Source: an uncultured Clostridia bacterium
GTDB taxonomy: Bacteria; Bacillota; Clostridia; TANB77; CAG-508
Assembly (NCBI GenBank): GCA_934149155.1
Contig: CAKPDZ010000013.1
Coordinates: 1-28,706, forward strand
Direction: 5' to 3'
DNA: 28,706 nt
Position numbers and translations under genes: made by a program
Shown: in pieces, positions 1 through 9,691 of the stretch
Numbering within the stretch: position 1 is the first letter of the stretch
Layout of the letters: every line of letters starts with the position of its first letter
The notes under the pieces: generated by a model
What the model was told of the DNA's origin: nothing
The model's input: only the letters and a program-made list of their open reading frames with translations
The model's database searches: none

Positions 1-125
1 AAATTACTAGCTTAAGCTATATCAATTATAATACTTTTTAGTATCATAGTCAATACCTTATTTATTTTATTCTAAAATCCCAAAAATTATTCATGTACTA
101 GCCAAAAACAATATACTTTAAAATA

Positions 126-147
126 AGAGGACTCGAACGAGTCCTCT
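126..147 (-). terminator. Rho-independent terminator of P3
   Basis: A perfect 10-bp inverted repeat (AGAGGACTCG / CGAGTCCTCT, 2-nt centre) lies 16 bases beyond the P3 stop codon. On the minus strand it is followed by TTATTTTAAA, a moderate U-rich tail. The centre GTTCGAG resembles a tRNA T-loop, but no tRNA is present. Positions 1-125 show no gene. Confidence 0.85.
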
Positions 148-163
148 GAATTAAATTATTATA

Positions 164-3100
164 TTATCCTAAAACTTTTTTCTTGATAAAATACACTCCC
201 CCTGCTAGTATGATTAAAGATATTGTTATTGTTGAAATAATAAATACTCTATTTCCAGCCAAACCTGTTGGTGGTGTTATTACTATTTTAGTTTTATCAT
301 CATCTGGTTCATCTGGCGTTCCTCCATTATTTGAAGGATTATAGTTACCAGGTATTGAATTTTCAGGACTTCTTACACCAACTATTTCAATAATTTCTGT
401 ATGGTTGGTTGCATTGAATCCATTTGTATTTGTTGAAAGTAACTTACTTCCATATAGTTTTATACTAGATGTTTCACCAACTTTAATTTTATTTTCATTT
501 TTATTAAATGCTTCTGTTACACTAATTGTATATTTTCCATCCCTTATTCCATCATATACATTGTATGATGTTCCATTTATTTGGTCACCAGCTTTTGCAA
601 TTAATTGTTTTCCTTGTTCAGTTGACTCTTTGTTTTCTTTCCAATCAAGCAAATCTTCTGCAGTAACCTTCTGCCATCCAATGTCATTATTTGCAGAATC
701 ATCATAAACTAAATCAGATTCCATGTAATCAACTACCTTTTTAATTGCTCCCGTAACTTCATTTTTACCATTCGTTCCATAGTAATAATAATCTTTATCT
801 TCTGTATATTGATAATCCTTTTCGGATTTATTTTTTATTGATATAGTATATTCTATACTTATTTGTGCCCCTTGTAAGATTTCATTATCAATTTCTATAC
901 TTACCTCTCCAGGTAAGGCTTTAGTATATAATAATTTACTACTTCCTGAATTGTCATTTTCTGATGTTACAGTTTGTAAATATGGATTTCCACTTATTAA
1001 TACTTGTCCATTTGCTAATACTAATTTTAAATTTGATATTATTTTATTAACTTCATAATCTTGTCTTGCTCTTTCTGTAATACCAAAATCTTGATATGGA
1101 TTTACTGAATAGAATGTGTCTTTAAGTTTAATTTTCTGTTCGCCATTTTGTCCTATTTCTAATACTACTATTTTATCTCCAGACAAATTATATTCATCTT
1201 TATAATCAGTATATGTTACTTTCTTATTAAATCCATCTTCTGTAACTTCACTATATTCTACTCCGACATCAAAGAATGCTGTATCTGCTGTCATTGTTGA
1301 ATTTTGTAAGTATGATTCAAAGTATATATCATCTGTTGAATCTCTTTTTGAAACATCATCTGTAGCATCAGAATATCTAATTAAACCACTTTCATCTGCA
1401 CTTTTACTCTTAGTTTGACCACTCTTATCTGAATATTTTAATATCCAGTTTAAGTCTCCCATTCTTTCATCTTTGCTAGAATCAATTTTCTTTTCAAGGT
1501 TTAAGGCCTGTTTCATTGCATTTGAAGTAATAATTGTTGATTTGTAATCTCTTACATTTATTTCTTCTATATTCTTTCCTTCACTATCTACAATCCAAGA
1601 ACCTTCTCCGTATGTATATCTTATTAGATATTTTCCTGGTACTACTCCTAGGAATTGATAACTTCCATCTGTACCTGTAGTTGTTCTTGCATCTATCTCT
1701 GTTCCTGTTGCTCTTCCATTTTCTACTTTTAATTGATATATTTTTGCAACTTTGGCATTTCCATTCTCATCACGAGCAATATGGTCTGTTGTATTTTCGT
1801 CATATTCTAATAATTCTACTGTAGCACCACTTACTCTATTTTTATCAATTTTTGCATAAGCTCCATTTCCCATATAGGTTCCTCCAGTATAAAGAATTCC
1901 ATCTCCAACTCTTTCTTCACCCATATGTATTGAGTCATCTGCAGCATTTGCATTTTCATCTTCAAATACTGTTCCTGATAGTCCTCTATCTTTTCCATCT
2001 TCTATTCCCATTATTAATGATGGTGCAACATCTGTATCATCTTCAAATTTTGTAGTATCAACTGTTTTTGTTTCAATGTTGTATTTTCTATTATTCATAG
2101 TCACTTCTGTTGTTTTATTTTCTGCTAATGTAATACCTTGTACACTACTTGGATTAGAATCTTCATCAATTGCTGCATATGCCTTTCCTTGGCTTAATGT
2201 TGAGAATGATGATATTTCTGATATATTGTTTAATGTTGTTTGTTTTTCTATTAATTGTCTTACTGCTTCATTGTTTAATCTAAATTTAATATAAACTTCA
2301 GCTTTTTCATTTGGATTTAATGTTATATTTGAAGTTTGTTGTGTATATGCTACTTTATATCCGTTTGAATTGTAGCTTTCTCCATATTTACTGCTACTAG
2401 ACCAACTTTGAGCTCCTATTGTTTTCTTATTGGCGCCTTGTGTAATCCAAGAATCAACAATTGTATAATTTGCATCATAGTAATTTGATATTTCATTAAC
2501 TTTAGCATCTAAAGCAGATGATTGGTTTTTTAGAACTATTTTATATGTAACATATATTTTTAATATCTCATCAGGTGATTTTTTATCAGCTAATGCTAAA
2601 TCTGCATCATATATTCTTCTAGTGTATAAATTTAATCCTCTAGAACTATATATACTCTGTGTTTTTCCTCCGAATTTTACATCTATTCCAAAACCATCTT
2701 TTGCTGAATTATATCCAGGATCATTTACATTTTCGTTTTCGTAATCACTTCTTTTTGCATAAGTATATGTGTTTTCGTAATTATCCACATCAATATTAAC
2801 TTCTTGAATATCATTCATAATAGCTAAATCAGCTTGAGCTCTTCTCTTTATTCCTAAATTAATACCTGTTAATGTATCAGTTCCGTTTGATGCACATCTA
2901 GCTTGCCATGCATCTTTTAAATTAAATCCAGATACTTTTGTTGATGCAATTATTGCATAATCATTAGATGGTATTACTTTTAATCTCGTTTTCTTTTCTT
3001 CATTGTCATATTGATATCCCCAATGGTCTACATATGTTGATATGTGTGATTCTTTATCATAATCATAATCCAAGTCATATTTTTTCTCTCCATTATTTCT

Positions 3101-6100
3101 TGATTGATTATTTGTTATTTCTGAAAAATCTGCATTTACAGTATTTCTGTCTTTTCCATCTGCTCTTCCACTTGTTGTTTCAGAAGCTTTTGATGTATTG
3201 TCATAATTTGCATTTAAGTAATCTGTAATTGCTTTAACAGATGTGAATCTTAATCCATCATATTCAAATTCTACATAATATTTGTATAAGTCATCTATTA
3301 ATAGATTTCCATTTGCAGGATTGCTATAATCTTCATCTGTGTACGCTTCTCCATCAGCTTTTTTACTTCCGAAGCTATACCATCCATTAGCATCTGTTTT
3401 TCTTGTTGCTACTACCTGTCCGTCTTTGCATAAATTTACATTTATTCCTTCTACTAATAAATCACTATCATTACTATATATATCGTCAGTTGTGTTATTT
3501 TTTCCATTTGGATTATCTTCCCAAACAAATCCTTCTATACGTATATATTCTTGGTGATTCTTTATTTTTGTATTTGTTGTTTCTTTCTTTGTTAAAGTTA
3601 TCCATCCGTCTGATGTTACAGAATCTCCTTCATATGAAACTTTATGATTTTGATTATTATCTGTATTTGCTAAATATCCATAGTTTGGATTAGCAACCTC
3701 TATAAATTTATATTTTATTGAATCTTCTCCATCACTGTTCATTACCAAGTTATTAATACGTATTTTTCCATTTTCGTCAGTTACAAATCTAGTTGCATCA
3801 TTAATATCACCTGTATATTCTATAACTGGATTTGTTTCTTTGTCTTCTGTGTCTTGTATTGTACATGTTCCCACAACTTTTTTAGCCCATCCATTTTCAT
3901 CTTTTAGAACACTATCATCTGTAACTTTCACTTTTAAGTATCCCTCTTTATATGTTGATGTTAAAACAAACTCTACTCCTGCTAATTTTTTATCTTCATT
4001 TCTATCGTCTACTTTCTCTTCTTCCGTTGTAGTTGTTTGTTTTTCGTTTCCTAATGTTAATGAAGTTGTATCCATAAATTTAATTTGACCTGTTGAAATA
4101 TCTACTTTCTTAGTATATCCATAATTCCAGTTGTTCTTTTCTTTAAATGTATATTCTCCTAATGGTAAATTATTAATTACAATCTTACCATTTGAATTTG
4201 TTACTAATATTGTAGCATCATTAAATCCTGAACTAAATTTTATTGTATATCCTTTTTCACCATTAATTATTGCACTCATTTCATTTGTATCTGCAGAATA
4301 TATTCCAGAACCTTCTCCATCACCTAAAGTTATATCATCAACAATTATTCTGTCTACTTTATTATTGTCTTTATATACTGTCATATATGAATTTTCATCT
4401 GTTCCTTTTAATAATACAAACTCTACATTTTTTAAATGTATATCTTGATTATCTGAATCAACTTTATCTATTTCTACATTTCCCGCTCCTACCCATGGGC
4501 CTGTTATTTCTAAAGTTGCTTCTCTTGAAATAGTTCTTGTTTCTTTCTCTGTTTGTTCTTCTATTCTGTACATATCTTGTATAGGTTTTGTTTCACCATT
4601 ACTATATTTCCTACAATAGTTCTTATTTGGATCTGTATGACCAGTTATTTTATATATATATGTATAATCTTTTATTACTTCTCTACTTTGTGTAATATTG
4701 TTTGATGCACTAAAAGATATTTTTTGCACTTGCGTTACTGTTTTTGGTACTTTAATATAAAAATCTTGTCCCCATGCAAAGTCAATTAGTTCAAAACTTT
4801 CTGTATTTATTTCACCATTTTCATTTTTATATTCTACACTTACTGTATATTTCACATCAGAAATATCAGATGACACATTAAATGGTCCTATTTTATTAAA
4901 ATCATCATCTATTTTATAAAATTTTACTTTAGTTTTATCTGTATTGTCAGTTAGTGTAAGTGTATTTTGAACATCTTTCCAATTTGTTTTTGGTGTCTCT
5001 TTATAGTCTGTTGATATAAGAGTTGCATTATGCCATGCTCTACAGAATGCTAATCCTTTACTATGGCAAACGTATTGATTATTGTCACTTCCTAGAGAAT
5101 ACAACATATGAGTTCTGTGTTCAGGGTCAAATACACCACGTATTTGTATGTTCTGATCAGGATGTCCAAAAGATGCACCTAAAACCTGTTGTGTATTTCC
5201 AACCATACATATAGCAAATATCGCTATAAATAAGGTGATTTTTACTGCTTTTTTATTTTTAATTATTAATAATATTGCCATTGATATTAACACTGCCATT
5301 GTTATTAGTGTTATTGTAATTTCTTGAGCAATACCTGTAGCCACAGCTATAATTACTTGAGCACTTGAATTATCATTTTGATTATTTCCGTCTTCAATAG
5401 CTCTTTCATTACTGCTTATTCCTATTGATGCATTATTTACTATTGTTCCTACATTACTACTATTTATATTTTTAGTTAGTACTAATGTTACTTCTTGGCT
5501 TTGTCCTACTTCTATATTTTGGTTAGCTAAAACATTAGTATATAAGTTTCCATCCTTTTCATACCATTCTTTATTTAATTCTGATTTAAATTTTAATCCG
5601 TCTGGCAACTTATCTACTAATTGTACTGCCTTTCCATTTAATTCTCCATTATTAGTTACTACCATTTTATATTCAATTATGGCAGTTGCTCCTTCTAATT
5701 TTTTAGAACGAACTTCAACTTTAGCAAATTGTTTATTATCATAGTCATACGTTTTTGTTTTTCCATCATTGGTTTGTATTGTTATTTTATTAATATATTT
5801 TTGTATTCCTAAATCAAAATTTTTATTTTCTATTAATCCAATATCTATGTTTTCTAAGCTTGAGTTAGCTGTTAATGTATCTGTTACTCCAGCTAATACT
5901 GTATTTCCTTCTATATCAACATTCTTTGATATTGCATCTGAATTTTTACTTTCTATTACTCCATCTTTTTGATATTCTGTTAAAGTATATTCATTAGTAT
6001 TATATAAAAATATTACTATATATTGTCCGGTTGGTAAATTATCAAATTTATATTTACCATTTGAATCTGTCTGTACTTTTCTTATTTGGTCATTTTCTTT

Positions 6101-9100
6101 TACAAATGTATTATTTTTATAATCATACAACATTACTGTCATATTATTATATGTTTTTTCATCAGTTGTTCTTTTTCCATCTTCATTTGTATCTAACCAA
6201 GCAATACCTGATATTGATATTTTTTGATTTGCATTATTAGAATTGTTGCTATTAGAATTATTGTTATTATTATCTGGATTAGTTGGGTCAACTGGATTGA
6301 CTGGGTCAATCGGATTTACTGGATTCTTTTTTGAATCATCATATTTTAAAACTGTACTTGTAACTTTTGCTGTTTTAGTTGTAATATAATCTCCTTTAAC
6401 TGTTACACTATTAGTAATCTTCTTTGTGCTACTTGCCATTTTAGCTTTTGCTTTTATTTTCAAAGTAACTGTTTTATTTTCAGGGATAGCTAACACTAAA
6501 TCTACATTTGGTGCATCCTCTGAATCATAACCATCTGGAATTTCTAATGTAGATATATCTTTTGTTACTTGTTTTTCTGTAAATGATTCTACTTTATGCT
6601 CCCATTCAGGATATTCCTCATCAGCAATAGTCTCTTCTATCACTTCAAATTCGTTATATTCGACACTAATTGGTGCTAATTCTCTTGGAATAATATCTGT
6701 AACATTTACTCTTGTATATGTTCCGAAAGCTCCCCAGGTTTTTCCTATATTTTTTATATTTACAGTATAAGTAATTTCATCATTCATATTTAATTCTTCT
6801 TTATCTGATGACATATTTACATCTACTGCCTCTACACATCCTGTCATTCTTGTTTTATTTGATGCATATGTAGAAATATTATCTCCATATATAGTTGCTA
6901 AACCATTTATTTCATATCCTGCACTCTGGCTTTCTTCAATCTCTCCTACTTGTCCACTAATATAAATACTTAATTCTCCTGAAGTATTGTCAGTAAAAGG
7001 TTCTAGTTTATCTACTGTATATGTCCATGTATTTCCTTCAAGATTTTGTTGTATTGTGTCTTCATCTAATTGAACTTGTTGTATATTAAAGAATGAAGAT
7101 GCTTCAAACGCAATTTTAAAATTTGATATTTCTTTATTAGTTAAGTTCTTTACCTCTAAAAGATAATCCCATTCTCTTCTACTATTTGATGCTCCTACTA
7201 AACATTTTAAATCAACACTTACTTCTGCTTTTTTTATAGTATTTTGTGTATTTAATTTTACTTCACTGTCATTTCCGATTATTACTCCACAGTTTATAGT
7301 TGTTTGTTTTTCTTGTACATCATCTTGTAAATCTTTTACTTTTAATTCTATAAAATCAGTTTTTGTTTCTCCTGCATTTAATGTTAATTCTATAGTTACT
7401 TGCTTGTCCTCTTGTTCCTCATATTCATATTGATCAAGATAAGTATAATATCCTTTTTCTTCATTTTTAATATAACCACCTGTTTTTAATTTTACATATA
7501 CCATCTCATTAGGTACATTTATTGTAAATTTAACTTTTTTTGCTATATTACTATTATTAGTAGCTTTTACTGTTTGTTTTACTATTTGTTTTTCATATAA
7601 TATTCCATTGTTAGTAACAGTTGTATTTCCTACTTCTTCTATAAATTCTGTAGTTACTCCATCATTTTCATATGTAGTTGCATTTAGCGTTTTAGTAGAA
7701 CTTGTTACTTCACTACTATTATTTACACTATTAATTATAGTTGGCATAACATTAGCAACCTTATTTAACAATGTTACTTTTAAATCTTTATTTTCTATAG
7801 TTTCTGTTATTTCATTTGAGTATGAAATTTTTATATTTTCTTCACTATTTTCGATATTTTTAGCCACTGTTAAAGTTAATGGTATTCTTATTGCTGTCCC
7901 TTCTATTAATTCTGAGTTTTCATATGATGTTTGTATTCCTTGCATTTGTATAATAATAACCTTATTTCCCTTTGCATTTGTACTTACTTTTGATGATGTA
8001 ATTTTTAAATTTTGGTTATCATATATAAGCTCAGCAGAATTTATTTTTACACTTTCTATTTCTTTAGGCATTTCTATATTAATAGTTGGATTTTTAAATA
8101 AACTGTATTGAGGATTATTAGTTTTTAATACTGATGTTAATATAACATCATTTGCTGTATTATTTACTAATGTTTCTGTATTCATTGTTGTCTCTATGTT
8201 TGACATTGCTTTCTTTATTTGAGTTTTATTTTGTTCACTTTTTTCATATTTTATAATCTCATCTGATGTTATGGCATTTATAAAGCCTTGTGTTGTTACT
8301 ATATTATCTACTATTTGAGCTGTTGGTAATATAACTCTTGAATTATTAACTTCGATAATTCCTTCTTTAGATATATTTTTTAATCTAATATATATTTTTT
8401 GTGTTCTATTTTCATAAGTAACTTTAATTTTTCCGTTTTCATCTGTTTCTGTATTTTTATTAATTGTTGCTAAAACATTCTCATTTTCATCAAGTATTTC
8501 TATACTTCCACTTTCTCCAAGCATATCTAAGACTAGATTTTTATCAATTGATGTTTCTTCATATAATGCTATTTCTGATACTTTTTTTACATTTATTATA
8601 GGTGCAAGATCCTTATTACTTATCGTAATATTTAATTTTTCATTATATTTAGTTTCATATTGATTTTCTGGATTTAAAGCATTTGCTGTTATATAACCAT
8701 CATATATATCGTCTGTTTGGCTTTCAGTTGAAATTATTGTGCCTATATTGTCTGATACAGTATAATTTTGTTCAATCTTTGTTGATACTTTGTTTTCTTC
8801 TTGATTACTAAGTGTTTCTACTACATTTGCTCTAATTTTTAAAGATTTTTCTTCTTTATTATCTGTATAACATTCTTTTCTATATATACATATAATTTCA
8901 TATTCGTCTCTTGAATTTTCAACATTATCTGTGTAATCATTATTTTCTGCAATTATTTGAAGAATTCCAGTACTAGAATGATATTCATATGTAGCATCTT
9001 TTCCTCCATTTGTAGCTTGTGTTGATTTTATTATAACTTCCACTCTACTTGGTTTATAGTCACCAATCCATGGTAAATCTATATTAGTATTTGTTTTCTT

Positions 9101-9376
9101 TAATGGTTGATATTCTTCACCCTCTGCAAATTCAATTCCTGTTTTTAAATTAAATTGTACCAGAACACCTTTGCTACCTTCTTTACTCTTTTCTTCTGTG
9201 GTATCAAAATTTTCATATTTAGTTAAATTAATTTCACTTAATACTTTTACTTTATCTTCAGAATTTGATTCTATTTCATTTTGAATCACATCAACTGCTT
9301 CTGATACTAAAATCATTATTGAACTATTTAGCAGTAAAATAATTAGTATTAAAATACAACACAATTTTTTCTTCAT
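164..9376 (-). CDS. P3: giant surface protein, in-frame fusion of P1-like and P2-like proteins
   Basis: This 3070-residue secreted protein has an N-terminal signal peptide (about residues 1-28). It then has a long Ig-like/DUF11-like region, an Asn/Pro/Asp linker with NP.DPVNPVDP repeats (about 1015-1045) and an SdrD-B-like domain starting near 1050 (GIAWLDTNEDGKR). Two hydrophobic segments (about 1350-1374 and 1380-1397) flank a basic loop, KNKKAVK. After the junction come two SpaA/Cna-B-like domains (about 1634-1762 and 1785-1915, each with a Glu in a FKEK/FIEV motif before GY). Then follow regions co-linear with P2 and a last SdrD-like domain near 2466. It ends TPPTG (about 3031), hydrophobic segment, basic tail. 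The first half aligns by eye with P1 and the second half with P2. The start follows GGGAGGAG at good spacing, and the gene has its own promoter. Likely an adhesin or wall scaffold; the ligand is unknown. Confidence 0.85.
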   Translation of the reverse strand: MKKKLCCILILIILLLNSSIMILVSEAVDVIQNEIESNSEDKVKVLSEINLTKYENFDTTEEKSKEGSKGVLVQFNLKTGIEFAEGEEYQPLKKTNTNIDLPWIGDYKPSRVEVIIKSTQATNGGKDATYEYHSSTGILQIIAENNDYTDNVENSRDEYEIICIYRKECYTDNKEEKSLKIRANVVETLSNQEENKVSTKIEQNYTVSDNIGTIISTESQTDDIYDGYITANALNPENQYETKYNEKLNITISNKDLAPIINVKKVSEIALYEETSIDKNLVLDMLGESGSIEILDENENVLATINKNTETDENGKIKVTYENRTQKIYIRLKNISKEGIIEVNNSRVILPTAQIVDNIVTTQGFINAITSDEIIKYEKSEQNKTQIKKAMSNIETTMNTETLVNNTANDVILTSVLKTNNPQYSLFKNPTINIEMPKEIESVKINSAELIYDNQNLKITSSKVSTNAKGNKVIIIQMQGIQTSYENSELIEGTAIRIPLTLTVAKNIENSEENIKISYSNEITETIENKDLKVTLLNKVANVMPTIINSVNNSSEVTSSTKTLNATTYENDGVTTEFIEEVGNTTVTNNGILYEKQIVKQTVKATNNSNIAKKVKFTINVPNEMVYVKLKTGGYIKNEEKGYYTYLDQYEYEEQEDKQVTIELTLNAGETKTDFIELKVKDLQDDVQEKQTTINCGVIIGNDSEVKLNTQNTIKKAEVSVDLKCLVGASNSRREWDYLLEVKNLTNKEISNFKIAFEASSFFNIQQVQLDEDTIQQNLEGNTWTYTVDKLEPFTDNTSGELSIYISGQVGEIEESQSAGYEINGLATIYGDNISTYASNKTRMTGCVEAVDVNMSSDKEELNMNDEITYTVNIKNIGKTWGAFGTYTRVNVTDIIPRELAPISVEYNEFEVIEETIADEEYPEWEHKVESFTEKQVTKDISTLEIPDGYDSEDAPNVDLVLAIPENKTVTLKIKAKAKMASSTKKITNSVTVKGDYITTKTAKVTSTVLKYDDSKKNPVNPIDPVNPVDPTNPDNNNNNSNSNNSNNANQKISISGIAWLDTNEDGKRTTDEKTYNNMTVMLYDYKNNTFVKENDQIRKVQTDSNGKYKFDNLPTGQYIVIFLYNTNEYTLTEYQKDGVIESKNSDAISKNVDIEGNTVLAGVTDTLTANSSLENIDIGLIENKNFDLGIQKYINKITIQTNDGKTKTYDYDNKQFAKVEVRSKKLEGATAIIEYKMVVTNNGELNGKAVQLVDKLPDGLKFKSELNKEWYEKDGNLYTNVLANQNIEVGQSQEVTLVLTKNINSSNVGTIVNNASIGISSNERAIEDGNNQNDNSSAQVIIAVATGIAQEITITLITMAVLISMAILLIIKNKKAVKITLFIAIFAICMVGNTQQVLGASFGHPDQNIQIRGVFDPEHRTHMLYSLGSDNNQYVCHSKGLAFCRAWHNATLISTDYKETPKTNWKDVQNTLTLTDNTDKTKVKFYKIDDDFNKIGPFNVSSDISDVKYTVSVEYKNENGEINTESFELIDFAWGQDFYIKVPKTVTQVQKISFSASNNITQSREVIKDYTYIYKITGHTDPNKNYCRKYSNGETKPIQDMYRIEEQTEKETRTISREATLEITGPWVGAGNVEIDKVDSDNQDIHLKNVEFVLLKGTDENSYMTVYKDNNKVDRIIVDDITLGDGEGSGIYSADTNEMSAIINGEKGYTIKFSSGFNDATILVTNSNGKIVINNLPLGEYTFKEKNNWNYGYTKKVDISTGQIKFMDTTSLTLGNEKQTTTTEEEKVDDRNEDKKLAGVEFVLTSTYKEGYLKVKVTDDSVLKDENGWAKKVVGTCTIQDTEDKETNPVIEYTGDINDATRFVTDENGKIRINNLVMNSDGEDSIKYKFIEVANPNYGYLANTDNNQNHKVSYEGDSVTSDGWITLTKKETTNTKIKNHQEYIRIEGFVWEDNPNGKNNTTDDIYSNDSDLLVEGINVNLCKDGQVVATRKTDANGWYSFGSKKADGEAYTDEDYSNPANGNLLIDDLYKYYVEFEYDGLRFTSVKAITDYLNANYDNTSKASETTSGRADGKDRNTVNADFSEITNNQSRNNGEKKYDLDYDYDKESHISTYVDHWGYQYDNEEKKTRLKVIPSNDYAIIASTKVSGFNLKDAWQARCASNGTDTLTGINLGIKRRAQADLAIMNDIQEVNIDVDNYENTYTYAKRSDYENENVNDPGYNSAKDGFGIDVKFGGKTQSIYSSRGLNLYTRRIYDADLALADKKSPDEILKIYVTYKIVLKNQSSALDAKVNEISNYYDANYTIVDSWITQGANKKTIGAQSWSSSSKYGESYNSNGYKVAYTQQTSNITLNPNEKAEVYIKFRLNNEAVRQLIEKQTTLNNISEISSFSTLSQGKAYAAIDEDSNPSSVQGITLAENKTTEVTMNNRKYNIETKTVDTTKFEDDTDVAPSLIMGIEDGKDRGLSGTVFEDENANAADDSIHMGEERVGDGILYTGGTYMGNGAYAKIDKNRVSGATVELLEYDENTTDHIARDENGNAKVAKIYQLKVENGRATGTEIDARTTTGTDGSYQFLGVVPGKYLIRYTYGEGSWIVDSEGKNIEEINVRDYKSTIITSNAMKQALNLEKKIDSSKDERMGDLNWILKYSDKSGQTKSKSADESGLIRYSDATDDVSKRDSTDDIYFESYLQNSTMTADTAFFDVGVEYSEVTEDGFNKKVTYTDYKDEYNLSGDKIVVLEIGQNGEQKIKLKDTFYSVNPYQDFGITERARQDYEVNKIISNLKLVLANGQVLISGNPYLQTVTSENDNSGSSKLLYTKALPGEVSIEIDNEILQGAQISIEYTISIKNKSEKDYQYTEDKDYYYYGTNGKNEVTGAIKKVVDYMESDLVYDDSANNDIGWQKVTAEDLLDWKENKESTEQGKQLIAKAGDQINGTSYNVYDGIRDGKYTISVTEAFNKNENKIKVGETSSIKLYGSKLLSTNTNGFNATNHTEIIEIVGVRSPENSIPGNYNPSNNGGTPDEPDDDKTKIVITPPTGLAGNRVFIISTITISLIILAGGVYFIKKKVLG

Positions 9377-9414
9377 TGTCTTCTCCTCCCATTTTTTGCT
9401 ATATATCTACATAT

Positions 9415-9443
9415 ATAATAAAATTTTTTTATTTTGGAGTCAA
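9415..9443 (-). promoter_or_regulatory. Sigma-A promoter of P3
   Basis: On the minus strand TTGACT (9443-9438) and TATTAT (9420-9415) are separated by exactly 17 bases. This puts a transcript start near 9408, about 30 bases before the ATG, so P3 can be expressed separately from P1-P2. Confidence 0.75.
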
Positions 9444-9645
9444 TAATCAGCTTTTCTCTTAAATTCCATTTATTTCTTCCTTATTTACGGAACCTCATTT
9501 TCAAAGAATTATGTCATTTTTATTACATTTTCTTATCTTTTTTGATACAAATATTGTCATATTTTGTACTTTTTCTTAGGGGCTCTTTACTTTAAGCCAA
9601 CCGTAAATTCTTCTTTTTCCGCATAAAACAGATTTTTTTGATACG
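9444..9645. other. Intergenic stretch between P2 terminator and P3 promoter
   Basis: No gene is visible. Two weak structures are present. One is an imperfect palindrome at 9546-9568 (TACAAATAT, TGTC, ATATTTTGTA) that could be an operator. The other is a small hairpin at 9581-9598 (GGCT / AGCC). I do not recognise a riboswitch here. The palindrome lies about 100 bases upstream of the P3 promoter, so a regulatory role is only a guess. Confidence 0.3.
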
Positions 9646-9683
9646 AAAAAAGTTCGCATAGCTTTTATCTATACGAACTTTTT
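9646..9683 (-). terminator. Rho-independent terminator of the VanW-P1-P2 operon
   Basis: On the minus strand a 12-bp stem (AAGTTCGTATAG / CTATGCGAACTT, one G-U pair, 7-base loop, plus-strand arms 9650-9661 and 9669-9680) is followed by a run of T. It begins just beyond the P2 stop. It separates P2 from P3 transcription. Confidence 0.9.
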
Positions 9684-9691
9684 ATATTGAT

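Noticed and set aside
7608..8111. A 167-codon plus-strand open frame inside P3, and many similar smaller ones opposite P1 and P2
   Set aside because: They mirror the codon pattern of the surface genes, have hydrophobic low-complexity products and lack ribosome binding sites; they are antisense shadows.
164..9376. P3 as an assembly or frameshift artefact
   Set aside because: The single frame is intact over 9.2 kb and the junction segments are topologically sensible (basic cytoplasmic loop between two hydrophobic stretches), so a real fusion is more likely, though reads were not available.
9444..9645. Possible riboswitch in the P3 leader, such as a c-di-GMP type
   Set aside because: I could not match any conserved aptamer motif, and the P3 promoter lies downstream of this stretch, so it is not in the transcript.
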